64,000 nt of DNA from NCBI RefSeq assembly GCF_003336205.1, contig NZ_QPIE01000004.1, positions 285,995 to 349,994 of the forward strand, in the 5' to 3' direction. Origin of the DNA: Chryseobacterium lacus (lineage in GTDB: Bacteria > Bacteroidota > Bacteroidia > Flavobacteriales > Weeksellaceae). The notes beneath the pieces were generated by a model. The model searched no databases. It was not told where the DNA came from and saw nothing but the letters and a program-made list of their open reading frames with translations. Numbering within the stretch: the stretch's first letter is position 1; each line of letters begins with the position of its first letter. Shown piece by piece: positions 10,269 to 19,755 of this stretch. A program made the translations under genes and the position numbers.

Positions 10269-11330
10269 ATGATTTTACGGGGAGAAAATTTAATAAAGGA
10301 ATACGGTCCGAAGAAAGTGGTAAAAGGCGTCTCTGTAGAGGTTTCGCAGGGAGAAATCGTAGGTCTTTTAGGTCCAAATGGTGCCGGAAAAACCACCACA
10401 TTCTATATGATTGTAGGATTGGTAAAGCCCACTTCCGGGAAAATTTTCCTCGACAATAAAGAAATTACTTCAGATGCCATGTATCGTCGTGCCCAGAAAG
10501 GAATCGGGTATCTGGCTCAGGAAGCATCCGTTTTCAGAAAACTTTCTGTAGAAGAAAATATCATGGGAGTGCTTCAGCTCACCAAACTGAGCAGGCGCGA
10601 ACAGCACATTAAATGTGATGAACTCATCGAAGAATTTTCACTTCAGCATGTCAGGAAAAACCGGGGCGACCTGCTTTCCGGTGGCGAAAGAAGAAGAACT
10701 GAAATTGCAAGGTGTCTTGCAACAAGCCCGAATTTTATTCTTTTGGATGAACCTTTTGCAGGAGTAGATCCTATTGCCGTTGAAGATATTCAGAAGATTG
10801 TACGCAGTCTGGTAGATAAAAATATCGGAATCTTGATTACCGATCATAATGTGCAGCAAACCCTGGCCATTACTCATAAAACCTACATCATGTTTGAAGG
10901 GCGCATTCTGAAGGAAGGGCTTCCCGCCGATCTTGCGAATGATCCGCAGGTAAGAGAGGCTTATTTGGGAGAGAATTTTGTCTATCAGGATATTTTGAGC
11001 AAGCCTAAAAAGAAGAAAATGGCTTATAAAATATGGGCCGGCAATTTTGAAAGCAAATCCAGTTTTCAGCAATATGTAGAAGATAATTTTTCAGAAGAAC
11101 CGAATTTACGTCTGTTTTACGGTTTTGAAGACATCAGTTTTGCCTCTCTTGCCAATTCCGAAATTGAATATATTTTTAATGAAGTGGTGGATAAAAATGC
11201 GAATAATTCCTTCCTGTTTCAGAAAACAGATATCAATTCTAGTTACAGTCTGGAGGAGGCTGAACAGCATGCAAAAGCACTGAGTCGGGATGATTTGCAT
11301 TATCTTACCTGCTATTCTTTTGAAGGGTAA
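10269..11330 (+). CDS. lptB: LptB-type lipopolysaccharide export ATPase with an unusual C-terminal extension
   Basis: LptB powers extraction of LPS from the inner membrane with LptFG. The first 240 or so residues are a complete ATPase: Walker A GPNGAGKTT, Q-loop, signature LLSGGERRR, Walker B FILLDEPFAGVDP, H-loop ITDHN, ending REAYLGENFVYQD. The ATG at 10269 (MILRGENLIKEYG) is the family start. About 110 further residues follow after a lysine-rich linker (SKPKKKKMAYKIW). This tail resembles small Imm22-like proteins and is absent from usual LptB of about 240-250 residues. Confidence 0.9.
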   Translation: MILRGENLIKEYGPKKVVKGVSVEVSQGEIVGLLGPNGAGKTTTFYMIVGLVKPTSGKIFLDNKEITSDAMYRRAQKGIGYLAQEASVFRKLSVEENIMGVLQLTKLSRREQHIKCDELIEEFSLQHVRKNRGDLLSGGERRRTEIARCLATSPNFILLDEPFAGVDPIAVEDIQKIVRSLVDKNIGILITDHNVQQTLAITHKTYIMFEGRILKEGLPADLANDPQVREAYLGENFVYQDILSKPKKKKMAYKIWAGNFESKSSFQQYVEDNFSEEPNLRLFYGFEDISFASLANSEIEYIFNEVVDKNANNSFLFQKTDINSSYSLEEAEQHAKALSRDDLHYLTCYSFEG

Positions 11331-11455
11331 AATTTTTGAAACTTCTTGTTTCCTTTCTGCATAAGGAATACTTAGAAAGCCAATAATTACCGTTTTGGTG
11401 TGTTTTTGGATGATCTCCAGATTCATTTTTCTTTTTATTTTTTCATTCATTGCCA

Positions 11456-13258
11456 ATGGCCAAAAAACCATTTCGAAGAACCGTTACCCTGCTTGAGATT
11501 TACCGGCAGATTCTTCCTTTCATCAAACCGTATCGGTGGATGATTTTCGGAACCTTAAGCCTCACTTTTATCGGTGCACTCGCAGCACAGGTAAATCCAC
11601 TCGTTTTGAAATACACCATCGACGAGGTGGAGCAAATCATGAAACTTCCGGATCCTATGACTGAAGGAATTCATGTTTTGGTCATCATCGCATCCATTCT
11701 TTTGGGTAAAGAGCTGGTGCATATTTTTATCAATTTCGGGCAGAAATTTTATGGCGAGAAAATACGGATCAATACCAGTTCTGTGCTGGCGCAAACGGTG
11801 ATAGACAAAATTTTGGACTACCGGGTTTCTTATTTTACGGATGAACATCACCATTCTGGAAAACTTCAGACGAGAATAGACCGCGGTATTGAAAGTCTTA
11901 CACGGCTGGTTCAGAACTTTTTCATTGATATTCTTCCCCTCTTTGCCAATGCAGCTATTGCCCTCGTGGTGATGTATCTTCAAAATGTTTATGTTGGTTT
12001 GGTTTCTACTTTTGTAATTCCCGTGTTTTTCTGGGTGAGTTCTTTGCAAGCTAAAAAATTGAGTGGTGTGCGGAGACAGCTCAGAAATCAGAGAGAGCAA
12101 AAAACGTCCGGGCTTTTGAATCTTATCAATTCTATCATGGTAATTAAAAGTTTTGTCCGTGAAAAATTTGAAGGAAAAAAACAGTATGATCTTCAGATGC
12201 AGCTCATGGAAAGCCAGCTCCATACACGGAGAACCAATTTTCTCTATGACGGACTGAAAACTTTTATTGAACAGTTCGGGATTGTTTTGGTAATCCTCCT
12301 CACGGTGTATCTCGTACTCGGCCAGCAGATGACCATTGGTGCTATCATGCTTCACATCATGCTGTTTGGAAATGTATCTGCTCCCATTAGGCAGCTTCAC
12401 AGGATTTATGACGATATGAACGATGCCATCATTTATGCTGAAGGATACTTTGAAATCTTAAATGCCGATGGTGAAAAAGAAGCCAGCGGAACGAAGTCGA
12501 CGGAAATAAAAGGAACATTTGAACTGAAAAATGTAACTTTTTCTTATCCTAATGGTGCTGCCGCTTTGCAGAACGTTTCTATGAAAATCGAAAAAGGAAA
12601 AACCACTGCATTAGTGGGACTTAGCGGTGCCGGTAAATCGACAGTCATTAATTTGCTTTGTAAATTTTATGATCCCGATTCCGGTGAAATCCTATTGGAT
12701 GGAATTCCGCTTTCGGAGTATGATAATCATTCGCTCAGAGATGATATTGGGCTTGTGTTGCAGAAAAACCACATTTTTCAGGGAAGTATAGAAGACAATA
12801 TTCGCTATGGAAATATGAAGGCTTCTTTCAGTGAAATAAAACAGGCTGCAGAAAAAGCTTATCTCCACGATCAGATCATGAAACTTCCGGAACAATACGC
12901 ACATGATGCTACCCAGCTTTCCGGCGGACAACAACAGAGAATTGCCATCGCAAGGCTCTTTCTGAAAAATCCCCCGGTAATTTTTCTGGACGAACCCACT
13001 GCAAGTCTGGATGCCGTAGCAACTGAACAAATTAAAAATTCCCTAGATGCCATAAAAGAAGGCCGAACTGTGGTCATCATATCCCATTCGCTGTCGCAGA
13101 TTCTGGATGCAGATACCATCTATGTTCTGGAAAGTGGCAAAATGGTGGAACACGGTTCTCACGAAAAATTATTCAATGAAAACGGAGCTTACAGACAGAT
13201 TTTTGACGCTTCCGCAAGAAGCCTGAATCTGGAAAAAATGGTGAATGCGTACAAATAA
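11456..13258 (+). CDS. ABC exporter, fused permease and ATPase (MsbA/multidrug type)
   Basis: The 600-residue half-transporter has an N-terminal six-helix membrane domain (residues about 20-320) and a C-terminal ATPase with Walker A GLSGAGKST, signature LSGGQQQR, Walker B VIFLDEPTAS and H-loop IISHS. It works as a homodimer or with a partner in the inner membrane; the substrate may be lipid or drug and is not predictable. The start is taken as ATG 11456, two codons after a possible TTG. It follows lptB by 125 bases. Confidence 0.92.
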   Translation: MAKKPFRRTVTLLEIYRQILPFIKPYRWMIFGTLSLTFIGALAAQVNPLVLKYTIDEVEQIMKLPDPMTEGIHVLVIIASILLGKELVHIFINFGQKFYGEKIRINTSSVLAQTVIDKILDYRVSYFTDEHHHSGKLQTRIDRGIESLTRLVQNFFIDILPLFANAAIALVVMYLQNVYVGLVSTFVIPVFFWVSSLQAKKLSGVRRQLRNQREQKTSGLLNLINSIMVIKSFVREKFEGKKQYDLQMQLMESQLHTRRTNFLYDGLKTFIEQFGIVLVILLTVYLVLGQQMTIGAIMLHIMLFGNVSAPIRQLHRIYDDMNDAIIYAEGYFEILNADGEKEASGTKSTEIKGTFELKNVTFSYPNGAAALQNVSMKIEKGKTTALVGLSGAGKSTVINLLCKFYDPDSGEILLDGIPLSEYDNHSLRDDIGLVLQKNHIFQGSIEDNIRYGNMKASFSEIKQAAEKAYLHDQIMKLPEQYAHDATQLSGGQQQRIAIARLFLKNPPVIFLDEPTASLDAVATEQIKNSLDAIKEGRTVVIISHSLSQILDADTIYVLESGKMVEHGSHEKLFNENGAYRQIFDASARSLNLEKMVNAYK

Positions 13259-13321
13259 AACGCGTCAGATACACAACACAAAGACTTTTTTTCCGTTCTT
13301 TACACGCTAAAATTTATCATT

Positions 13322-13903
13322 ATGAAACAGGTGTTCATCGGAGTCGGCATTCTTGGTTTATTGTTCATTTCGTGCAGCAAAATTGAAGAAAAGGTCAACA
13401 GTACCGTTACAAGTACTCAGGAAAAAGTACAGCAGAAAACAGAAGAATTGGTTCAGAACGCGGTTACAGATCAGTTGGGAAAACTAGTGGATGCCGAAGC
13501 GTTGTCTTTCGACAGTGTTTTTCCGCATTCGCAGCCGGATCTGGTACAGGAAGACTCGGGAAAGAAAGTAGTTTTTCCTAACGGAGCTCCGTTTTACTTT
13601 TTTAAATATAAAACTTCCGATAAAGACGCACTACTGAAAATGCTGTATGAACAGGAAACCACTGATGAAGCACAATCAATGAAGACTTTTGAGAAAGTTG
13701 ACGGCGCATTATTCGTCGAAAAATTAAGCTTTTTTGAAAAGTTTCTTCCGGCTGATGCTTTTGGAGGGGCAGTTATTGAGGAGCTGAAAAATAACCCGAC
13801 TGCAGAATATTATAAAGTGAAAAGATTTCCACATTCCAGCACCATCATTTACAATCCGAAAAATGGTACGGTGTATCAGTTTGTTGATGTAAAAAAGCAG
13901 TAA
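13322..13903 (+). CDS. Putative lipoprotein of unknown function
   Basis: The 193-residue protein starts with a lipoprotein signal (MKQVFIGVGILGLLFISC, lipobox cysteine at residue 18). A low-complexity helical segment (KIEEKVNSTVTSTQEKVQQK) and a globular part ending TIIYNPKNGTVYQFVDVKK follow. No family is recognised. It is probably anchored in the outer or inner membrane and sits alone between the ABC exporter and the adenosyltransferase. Confidence 0.75.
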   Translation: MKQVFIGVGILGLLFISCSKIEEKVNSTVTSTQEKVQQKTEELVQNAVTDQLGKLVDAEALSFDSVFPHSQPDLVQEDSGKKVVFPNGAPFYFFKYKTSDKDALLKMLYEQETTDEAQSMKTFEKVDGALFVEKLSFFEKFLPADAFGGAVIEELKNNPTAEYYKVKRFPHSSTIIYNPKNGTVYQFVDVKKQ

Positions 13904-13938
13904 AATAACATTGATTCGAAATTCAGTAAATTAGTCCA

Positions 13939-14508
13939 ATGAAAATTTACACGAAAACCGGAGATAAAGGAGAAACGGCACTCTACGGCGGAACCAGAGT
14001 TTCAAAAGCCAGCATAAGAGTGGAAAGCTACGGAACGATAGACGAACTGAACGCTTTCATAGGACAGGCAAAAAGTAAAATTCACGATGCTGAAATAATA
14101 CAACAGCTGAAGAAAATTCAGTTTGATCTTTTTACCGTTGGATCAGAATCGGCTACACCTGCGGATAAACTGTTATTGGCCAACGGAAAATCAAGGCTTC
14201 CGCTCATCATTTCTGATCAGGAAATTGAAGAACTTGAGCAATGGATGGATGTTTTGGATGAAAATCTGGAACCGTTGCAATATTTCATTCTTCCGGGTGG
14301 TGGCAAAGCCGCAACAGCGCTTCATGTTGCCCGAACCGTTTGCAGAAGGGCAGAACGGGCTTTGGTTTTTCTTAATGAATCAGAAGAAGTGCGTCCGGAA
14401 CTCATCCGCTATCTGAACCGCCTTTCCGATTATCTTTTTATCGCGGCGCGGTATATTTCCAAAATCAACGGAGAAGAGGAAGAGTATTGGAATCCGAACA
14501 ACAGATAA
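13939..14508 (+). CDS. Cob(I)yrinic acid a,c-diamide adenosyltransferase, PduO type
   Basis: This enzyme transfers adenosyl from ATP to cob(I)alamin, making adenosylcobalamin. The ATP-binding N-terminus KIYTKTGDKGETALYGG is diagnostic, followed by SYGTIDELNAFIG, FILPGGGKAATALHVARTVCRRAER near residue 120, and LNRLSDYLFIAARY near the C-terminus. It has 189 residues, normal for the trimeric PduO/MMAB family. It lies 35 bases after the lipoprotein gene. Confidence 0.94.
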   Translation: MKIYTKTGDKGETALYGGTRVSKASIRVESYGTIDELNAFIGQAKSKIHDAEIIQQLKKIQFDLFTVGSESATPADKLLLANGKSRLPLIISDQEIEELEQWMDVLDENLEPLQYFILPGGGKAATALHVARTVCRRAERALVFLNESEEVRPELIRYLNRLSDYLFIAARYISKINGEEEEYWNPNNR

Positions 14509-14611
14509 TTCTGGAAAATGGATACCAATTAATGAACGAAAATTAAAAAATATCCGTGCCATTCTGTGTAATCTGTGAGAGAAAATTAATCTGTTAGAGA
14601 GTAACAAATCC

Positions 14612-15244
14612 GTGAAAGAAAAAAGAGCACTCCTTTTCATCAATGGAGAACCACCCGAAAAACTTCCTGTTTTTGAAAGTTATGATCTGATAGCGTGCTC
14701 TGACGGCGCATTCCATTACTTAAAGTCTTTGGGATTTCCCCTGAAAAAACTGGATTTTATTTTCGGCGATTTCGATTCGCATTCTGGAAACGACGCTCTT
14801 ATTTATCAGGAAAAATTCATTTATACTCCGGATCAGGACAAAACCGATTTCGAAAAATCTCTTGAAATTCTGAAGCAGAAAGGTGCAGCGACAGTGGATG
14901 TTTACGGAGGAAGCGGTGGCGAAATGGATCATTTTTTAGGCAATATTTCGGTAGCTTTCAGTTTTAAAAACCGTCTGGAAATCCGTTTCTATGATGAGTT
15001 TTCAACCTATTATTTTATTCCGAAATTTATTTCTCTGAAAGGTGTAAGAAACAAAATGATTTCCCTGTATCCTTTTCCGGCCGCCGAACGTATTACCACT
15101 TCCGGGCTTCACTGGCCGTTAAATGCTGATGACCTGAGCATTACTTCCAGAATCGGGACGCGGAATTTCGCTTCCGAAGATGAGGTGACGATCGAGTATG
15201 AGTCTGGGGATCTGCTGATTTTTATCGGAAAGCAATACCTCTGA
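14612..15244 (+). CDS. Thiamine diphosphokinase
   Basis: The protein pyrophosphorylates thiamine to thiamine diphosphate. Motifs are ACSDGAFHYL near residue 30, DFIFGDFDS near 48, PDQDKTDFEKSLE near 72 and YGGSGGEMDHFLGN near 98, all active-site segments of the family. It has 210 residues with the usual C-terminal beta domain. GTG is the start in this frame, preceded by a gap containing the recurring phrase AATCTGTGAGA seen elsewhere in the window. Confidence 0.92.
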   Translation: MKEKRALLFINGEPPEKLPVFESYDLIACSDGAFHYLKSLGFPLKKLDFIFGDFDSHSGNDALIYQEKFIYTPDQDKTDFEKSLEILKQKGAATVDVYGGSGGEMDHFLGNISVAFSFKNRLEIRFYDEFSTYYFIPKFISLKGVRNKMISLYPFPAAERITTSGLHWPLNADDLSITSRIGTRNFASEDEVTIEYESGDLLIFIGKQYL

Positions 15245-15260
15245 TTTTTTTAAGAAGATT

Positions 15261-15460
15261 TTAGAGCCAGTTTAAATTTTTAACGACATATTTTTTTAGT
15301 ATAGGTATTTTAATCATTCTCAATTACACTTTTATGCTCTTTTCGGCGTATTCACCCTTTTATTTTTAGTTTAACCCGCTTAACTTTCAATCTAAAAGAG
15401 CAAAATCCATCCAGAAATAGCGATAAAAATTGAAAATTGTAAAATTTAAACAGGCTCTTA
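15261..15460. repeat. MITE-like repeat, copy 1
   Basis: About 200 bases bounded by near-inverted ends: TTAGAGCC then a/t GTTTAAATTT at the left and AAATTTAAACAGGCTCTTA at the right. Internally ATGCTCTTTT and AAAAGAGCAAA form a further inverted pair. A second copy is at 19756-19940. No ORF is contained. It occupies the gap upstream of the arginine decarboxylase gene. Confidence 0.8.
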
Positions 15461-15514
15461 AAACAGAAACTCAATCTTTTTTAGCATTTTTGCAGATTAA
15501 ATCTTATTCCAGAA

Positions 15515-16906
15515 ATGAAAATTAAATATTCCGAGCTGATTGATCAAACCTTGTATTTTCCGACAGAAGAATTTAATGTTGCTGAAAATAACTTGCTTTT
15601 TCATGATATTCCTTTAATGGACGTCATTGAACAATTCGGAACACCTTTAAAAATTAGTTACTTACCAAAAATTTCCCACAATATCAATCGTGCAAAGGCC
15701 TGGTTCAAAGAAGCTTTTGAAAAACATGATTACAGAAAAACCTACAGGTACTGTTACTGTACCAAATCCAGCCACTTCAATTTTGTGCTGGAAGAAGCGT
15801 TGAAAAATGATATTTCCATCGAAACTTCTTCCGCTTATGATATGGATATCGTGAAAGCGTTGTATGATAAAGGAAAAGCGGATAAGGAAATAGAAGTGAT
15901 CTGCAATGGTTTTAAAACCGATGATTATCTGCAGAAAATTTCTGAAATGGTGAACAGCGGTTTCAGCAATATCACACCGATTCTGGACAACTATCGCGAA
16001 CTGGATAAACTGACGGAAAGTATCGATTCTACGTTTAATATCGGAATCAGAATTGCTTCAGAAGAAGAACCTAAGTTTGAATTTTATACTTCCAGATTAG
16101 GAATCGGATACAAGGATATTATCCCCTATTATTCCCAGAAAATTGCTGAACATCCCAACGCAAGGCTGAAAATGCTCCATTTTTTTATCAATACCGGAAT
16201 GAAAGATACCGCGTATTACTGGAACGAACTGTACAAATGTCTTCGGGTGTATGCAAGGCTGAAGAAAATAGCTCCGGAAGTAGATTCCCTGAATATTGGT
16301 GGCGGTTTTCCTATTAAAACTTCCCTGAATTTTGATTACGATTACCAGTACATGGTGGAGGAAATTGTTTCCCAAATCAAAAAGTTCTGCGAAGAAGAAG
16401 GTGTGGATGAACCTAATATTTATACGGAATTTGGAAGTTTTACGGTAGGAGAGAGTGGTGCCAATCTATACAAAATTATTTCGCAGAAGCGCCAGAACGA
16501 CAGAGAAAAATGGAACATGATTGATTCATCTTTCATGACTACCCTTCCGGATACCTGGGCCATTTCCCGACATTTTATTATGCTTCCGCTCAACCGGTGG
16601 GATGATACTTATGAAAGGGTGTTCTTGGGCGGACTTACCTGCGATTCCGACGATTATTACAACTCTGAACAGCATACCAACGCGATTTATTTACCGGTAT
16701 TCAGCGATACAAAGCCTTTGTATATTGGTTTTTTCCATACGGGTGCGTATCAGGAAACTATAGGCGGATACGGTGGTGTACATCATTGTCTGATGCCACA
16801 GCCAAGACATATCCTCATTCAGAAAGATGAAAACGGGGAGTTTCAGTATGAAATTTTCCGCGAAGAACAAAAACCTGAAGATGTGCTGAAACTGCTGGGA
16901 TATTAA
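15515..16906 (+). CDS. speA: Biosynthetic arginine decarboxylase (group III PLP, flavobacterial type)
   Basis: The 463-residue protein matches the alanine-racemase-fold PLP decarboxylases annotated as arginine decarboxylase in Flavobacteriia. The PLP lysine region is YRYCYCTKSSHFNF near residue 75. A glycine-rich phosphate loop LNIGGGFP lies near 264, an acidic TEFGSFTVGE segment near 309, and the C-terminal LGGLTCDSDD with cysteine and aspartate of the substrate site near 370. It would start polyamine synthesis. The upstream 270 bases hold the MITE-like repeat. Confidence 0.87.
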   Translation: MKIKYSELIDQTLYFPTEEFNVAENNLLFHDIPLMDVIEQFGTPLKISYLPKISHNINRAKAWFKEAFEKHDYRKTYRYCYCTKSSHFNFVLEEALKNDISIETSSAYDMDIVKALYDKGKADKEIEVICNGFKTDDYLQKISEMVNSGFSNITPILDNYRELDKLTESIDSTFNIGIRIASEEEPKFEFYTSRLGIGYKDIIPYYSQKIAEHPNARLKMLHFFINTGMKDTAYYWNELYKCLRVYARLKKIAPEVDSLNIGGGFPIKTSLNFDYDYQYMVEEIVSQIKKFCEEEGVDEPNIYTEFGSFTVGESGANLYKIISQKRQNDREKWNMIDSSFMTTLPDTWAISRHFIMLPLNRWDDTYERVFLGGLTCDSDDYYNSEQHTNAIYLPVFSDTKPLYIGFFHTGAYQETIGGYGGVHHCLMPQPRHILIQKDENGEFQYEIFREEQKPEDVLKLLGY

Positions 16907-16936
16907 TCTTCCCGCTTTTAAAACTTTTGCGTTTCG

Positions 16937-17629
16937 TTAGGTTAAAGCGGACGCTTTTCTGCCTGAACCGTTAAAAAGAGGAGCGATATTTTCTGTTTTC
17001 AGTTCCGAAAAATCAGAAACCACTATTCCGGCTTTGGAATAATCCTGCTGATGCGTGTGTTCGCTGGTGTATGCTGCGCAAAATATTCCGGCAGCGTGTG
17101 CTGCATGGATACCATTGGTAGAATCCTCAATCACCATACAGTTTTCGCGGGGTTCTGCGGCCAGTTCTGCTGCTTTCTGGAAAATTTCAGGATGCGGTTT
17201 CGAAGCTTTCAAGTCGGCACCGCTTATTTTTGCGATAAAATACTGATCCAGATCAAATTTTTCAAATACCCAGCGTATCGTATTCATGCTGGCGGAAGAG
17301 GCCAAGACAAGTTTGATATTATTGCGATGGTAGTTTTGGATAAGATCGAGAACACCCGGAATCAGGTCAAAAGTGGTATCGTGATCGAAATAATCTTTAA
17401 AATAACGCCGTTTGGAACTGATGATATCTTCCGGAGTTTGTGAAAGATCAAAATGTTGTATCACCGTATCACATACTTTTTTGGTCGAAGCGCCCGTGAA
17501 GGTAGCGTAAAGTTCCTCAGAAACATCAATATTTAAATCATGAAACGTTTGGAAATAAGCTTTGCGATGAAGCGGTTCGGTATCTACAATGACACCATCC
17601 ATATCGAAAAGTACTGCTTTAAAAGGCAT
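16937..17629 (-). CDS. HAD family phosphatase, beta-phosphoglucomutase-like
   Basis: The 230-residue protein has the HAD motifs in order: FDMDGVIVDTEPLH near residue 8 with both catalytic aspartates, LVLASSAS near 107 (motif II), the lysine in ASKPHPEIF near 145, and VIEDSTNGIHAA near 168 (motif IV). The cap domain between motifs I and II is of the subfamily I type. The substrate is likely a sugar phosphate but is not specified. It is convergent with speA. Confidence 0.88.
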   Translation of the reverse strand: MPFKAVLFDMDGVIVDTEPLHRKAYFQTFHDLNIDVSEELYATFTGASTKKVCDTVIQHFDLSQTPEDIISSKRRYFKDYFDHDTTFDLIPGVLDLIQNYHRNNIKLVLASSASMNTIRWVFEKFDLDQYFIAKISGADLKASKPHPEIFQKAAELAAEPRENCMVIEDSTNGIHAAHAAGIFCAAYTSEHTHQQDYSKAGIVVSDFSELKTENIAPLFNGSGRKASALT

Positions 17630-17641
17630 TTGTATTTTTTA

Positions 17642-17649
17642 CAAAGATA
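17642..17649 (-). promoter_or_regulatory. Candidate -7 element for the HAD phosphatase gene
   Basis: On the minus strand the sequence reads TATCTTTG, matching TAnnTTTG, 13 bases before the ATG at 17629. No TTG is seen at the usual distance upstream. Confidence 0.45.
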
Positions 17650-17953
17650 CGTTTTCCTTTTTTTTTGATTTTGACTGGAGAGAGTAATAGAGGGTTTATC
17701 TTTTTATTTAAACAAGGTGATTCCCTTATCTAATCAAACGCTATTTCAAAATACTGAAGAATAGCGTTGTACTGATCCTGAGCGGTAAGGCAAGTATCTA
17801 ACAAATATCGGCAAATCTACAATAAATCAGAGCGCTTTATCTCTTAGTTTTTGCCAATAACGGTATGATCAAGGATTTAATTTTTTCTGGAAAAATGCTT
17901 CGATAAGAAAATATTCACTAGTTAAATTGGAAATGGATAATATTAAAATTCTT
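17650..17953. other. Intergenic region without a convincing gene
   Basis: This AT-rich gap between two minus-strand genes holds no start-supported ORF. A short minus-strand open stretch near 17729-17810 ends QDQYNAILQYFEIAFD and reads like protein, possibly the last residues of a decayed gene, but it is too short to assign. Confidence 0.4.
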
Positions 17954-18532
17954 CTAGATAAAGTGAATGATTGCTTTGGAAATAACTTCTGCTGCAATAA
18001 GTGCGAAGGCGAAAAGCAACCAATGTTGCCACTTTCGTGCATTCACAGCAGTCTTGAAACCGAAAACCATCAGCGTTAGCTCATGGGCAAGAAATAAAAT
18101 TAATACTGCAGAAAATAGCATCAGAATCATCATATCTGAAGAAGATACCGACGCGGGGGTTTCCTGATGAACACTGTCAATTAACTGCTCCGAAATTTCT
18201 GAAATACGCTGGTTATTAGCGAAAAGTCCGGCTAAATAAATCGGAAATCTGCTGATCAGTGCCACATTTAATATATCGATAATTCTGGTTTTGGAATTGA
18301 TTATTATTCCGGCAATAAAAAGAAGCAGACTTAAAATCACAACATTGATCACGTTCTCTGTCAGGCTTTCTGTAAAAGTGACCGGAGAAATGTGTACATC
18401 AAAAATGCCGTCGTACGTCACCCCGAAATAATATCCGATGAAGCTGCCCCCCAAAAGAAAGAAAACTCCTGCCATCAACAGGGCTTTTTCAGAGAATTTA
18501 GAAAATGGGTTAAAGAATAATTTCCAGTTCAT
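17954..18532 (-). CDS. Yip1-like multi-pass membrane protein
   Basis: The 192 residues contain about five hydrophobic helices (for example LLMAGVFFLLGGSFIGYYFG, VINVVILSLLLFIAGIII, MMILMLFSAVLILFLAHEL, WLLFAFALIAAEVI). The layout, with a polar N-terminus WKLFFNPFSKFS, resembles the Yip1/YIF1 domain proteins of Bacteroidota. Function is unknown. It starts 4 bases after the DUF2089 gene ends, so the two form a transcription unit. Confidence 0.7.
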   Translation of the reverse strand: MNWKLFFNPFSKFSEKALLMAGVFFLLGGSFIGYYFGVTYDGIFDVHISPVTFTESLTENVINVVILSLLLFIAGIIINSKTRIIDILNVALISRFPIYLAGLFANNQRISEISEQLIDSVHQETPASVSSSDMMILMLFSAVLILFLAHELTLMVFGFKTAVNARKWQHWLLFAFALIAAEVISKAIIHFI

Positions 18533-18536
18533 ATTG

Positions 18537-18797
18537 TTATTGGTTTTTAATTTTTTTGATCAGGTCATCCATTTTATTTCGCATCGTTGGGTAGGAGAGG
18601 TCGGCCTGTCTTGCCATTTCTTTAATACTTCCGGAGGAAAGAAAAAAATTCAGGATAAATTCCTGTTCATCCTGAGAAAGTTGGAGATAAAGTGGCAAAT
18701 CATAGTTTCCGCTTACGCTCGTTTCACACAGGTTGCATTTCAATTGGTGAACGTTAAGTGCAGTTTCACAACTGGGACAATGTACAGGAAGTTTCAT
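18537..18797 (-). CDS. DUF2089 family zinc-ribbon regulator-like protein
   Basis: The 86-residue protein has an N-terminal zinc ribbon (CPSCE near residue 8, CNLCE near 21) and a C-terminal helix-turn-helix-like part (FFLSSGSIKEMARQADLSYPTMRNKMDDLI), the DUF2089 architecture. The helical part suggests DNA binding, and the product may regulate its own two-gene unit with the membrane protein downstream. That role is inference. Confidence 0.85.
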   Translation of the reverse strand: MKLPVHCPSCETALNVHQLKCNLCETSVSGNYDLPLYLQLSQDEQEFILNFFLSSGSIKEMARQADLSYPTMRNKMDDLIKKIKNQ

Positions 18798-18943
18798 TGT
18801 TATTTTAATTTAATTAATACTTTATTGCACAAAGTTAAATAATGTTTTAATATTAACAAATCATTTTGGATTTTAATTTATTAAATGGACACTTTTATTG
18901 ATTTCTAGAATATCCCACTTCACCGAGAGTCATTTGTGATACG

Positions 18944-18974
18944 AAAAGAAGCCGTCTCACAACTGAGGCGGCTT
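18944..18974 (-). terminator. Terminator after the DUF6266 gene
   Basis: AAGCCGTCTCA with TGAGGCGGCTT gives an 11-bp stem (one wobble) around CAAC, followed on the minus strand by CTTTT. It ends the gene at 18996-19718. Confidence 0.75.
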
Positions 18975-18995
18975 TATAAGAAGGATTTTAGGATG

Positions 18996-19718
18996 CTATA
19001 TCCTATTTATTCCGGTCCAAAGGTAAGTTGCCGAAAAGGTTTCTGATCTTTTTTCCGATAACCCGTTACCGCTGTACTGCACCATGCCTATAATCAGAAG
19101 CCATCCCGGAGCGTCATCCGCAGGCACTGTCCATTCCTGAGCCGGGTTTTCAGAAGAACGGCCGACCTCCATCGTCAACGTGGAGACTATCTTAAGCGGT
19201 ACGTCCGTTGAATTCAGGTTGACCGACACTGCTGTGAAGGTCAGCAACGCAGAAGTTGCTTTTGGAAGTGTTTTGATTTCCCTGCCCCATTTTATGGCGG
19301 GCAGGCTTACCTTCAGTGCTCCGTTTGCGGTTCCTTTAAAAAAGGGAAAAAAATTCGTACGTTCGTGCCATTTCAGTTTCCGATTAAACTCAAAGCCTAT
19401 CAGTGCTTCCGGACTTCCGAACTGCGGCTCCTCTTGCTGCGCACCGTTGCGCCCACGCGTAATACATTTCTGCAGCCTGCCCCGGTGTTGTGCTGCCAGA
19501 TACTGTATAGCAGGCATCTGCAGTCGATTAAGCAATTTAGTTCTGAATTTTTTTTCCCGACTGCTCACCATCCCGAAAACTTTTGAAGCAGCCTTGGTAC
19601 GCTCCGACTGCCTTACCAAGTCAGGTCTCAACCGTGTATATTTCCGGTCGCCATCATTTACAAATACGATCTCTCCGAGGGCACCGCTCAAATTTCCTTT
19701 TTTGTTAATATTGGCCAT
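18996..19718 (-). CDS. DUF6266 family protein
   Basis: The 240-residue protein begins with the family signature ANINKKGNLSGALGE..., then TRLRPDLVRQSERTKAASKVFG near residue 30 and a beta-rich C-terminal half ending FSATYLWTGINR. DUF6266 proteins occur often in many copies in Bacteroidota; their role is unknown. It has no signal peptide. The gene lies just left of the second MITE-like copy and the RHS region, so it is part of the variable segment. Confidence 0.78.
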   Translation of the reverse strand: MANINKKGNLSGALGEIVFVNDGDRKYTRLRPDLVRQSERTKAASKVFGMVSSREKKFRTKLLNRLQMPAIQYLAAQHRGRLQKCITRGRNGAQQEEPQFGSPEALIGFEFNRKLKWHERTNFFPFFKGTANGALKVSLPAIKWGREIKTLPKATSALLTFTAVSVNLNSTDVPLKIVSTLTMEVGRSSENPAQEWTVPADDAPGWLLIIGMVQYSGNGLSEKRSETFSATYLWTGINRI

Positions 19719-19755
19719 ACTATTCAGTTTGAGTTTTCTCTTTTTAATTACGTTC

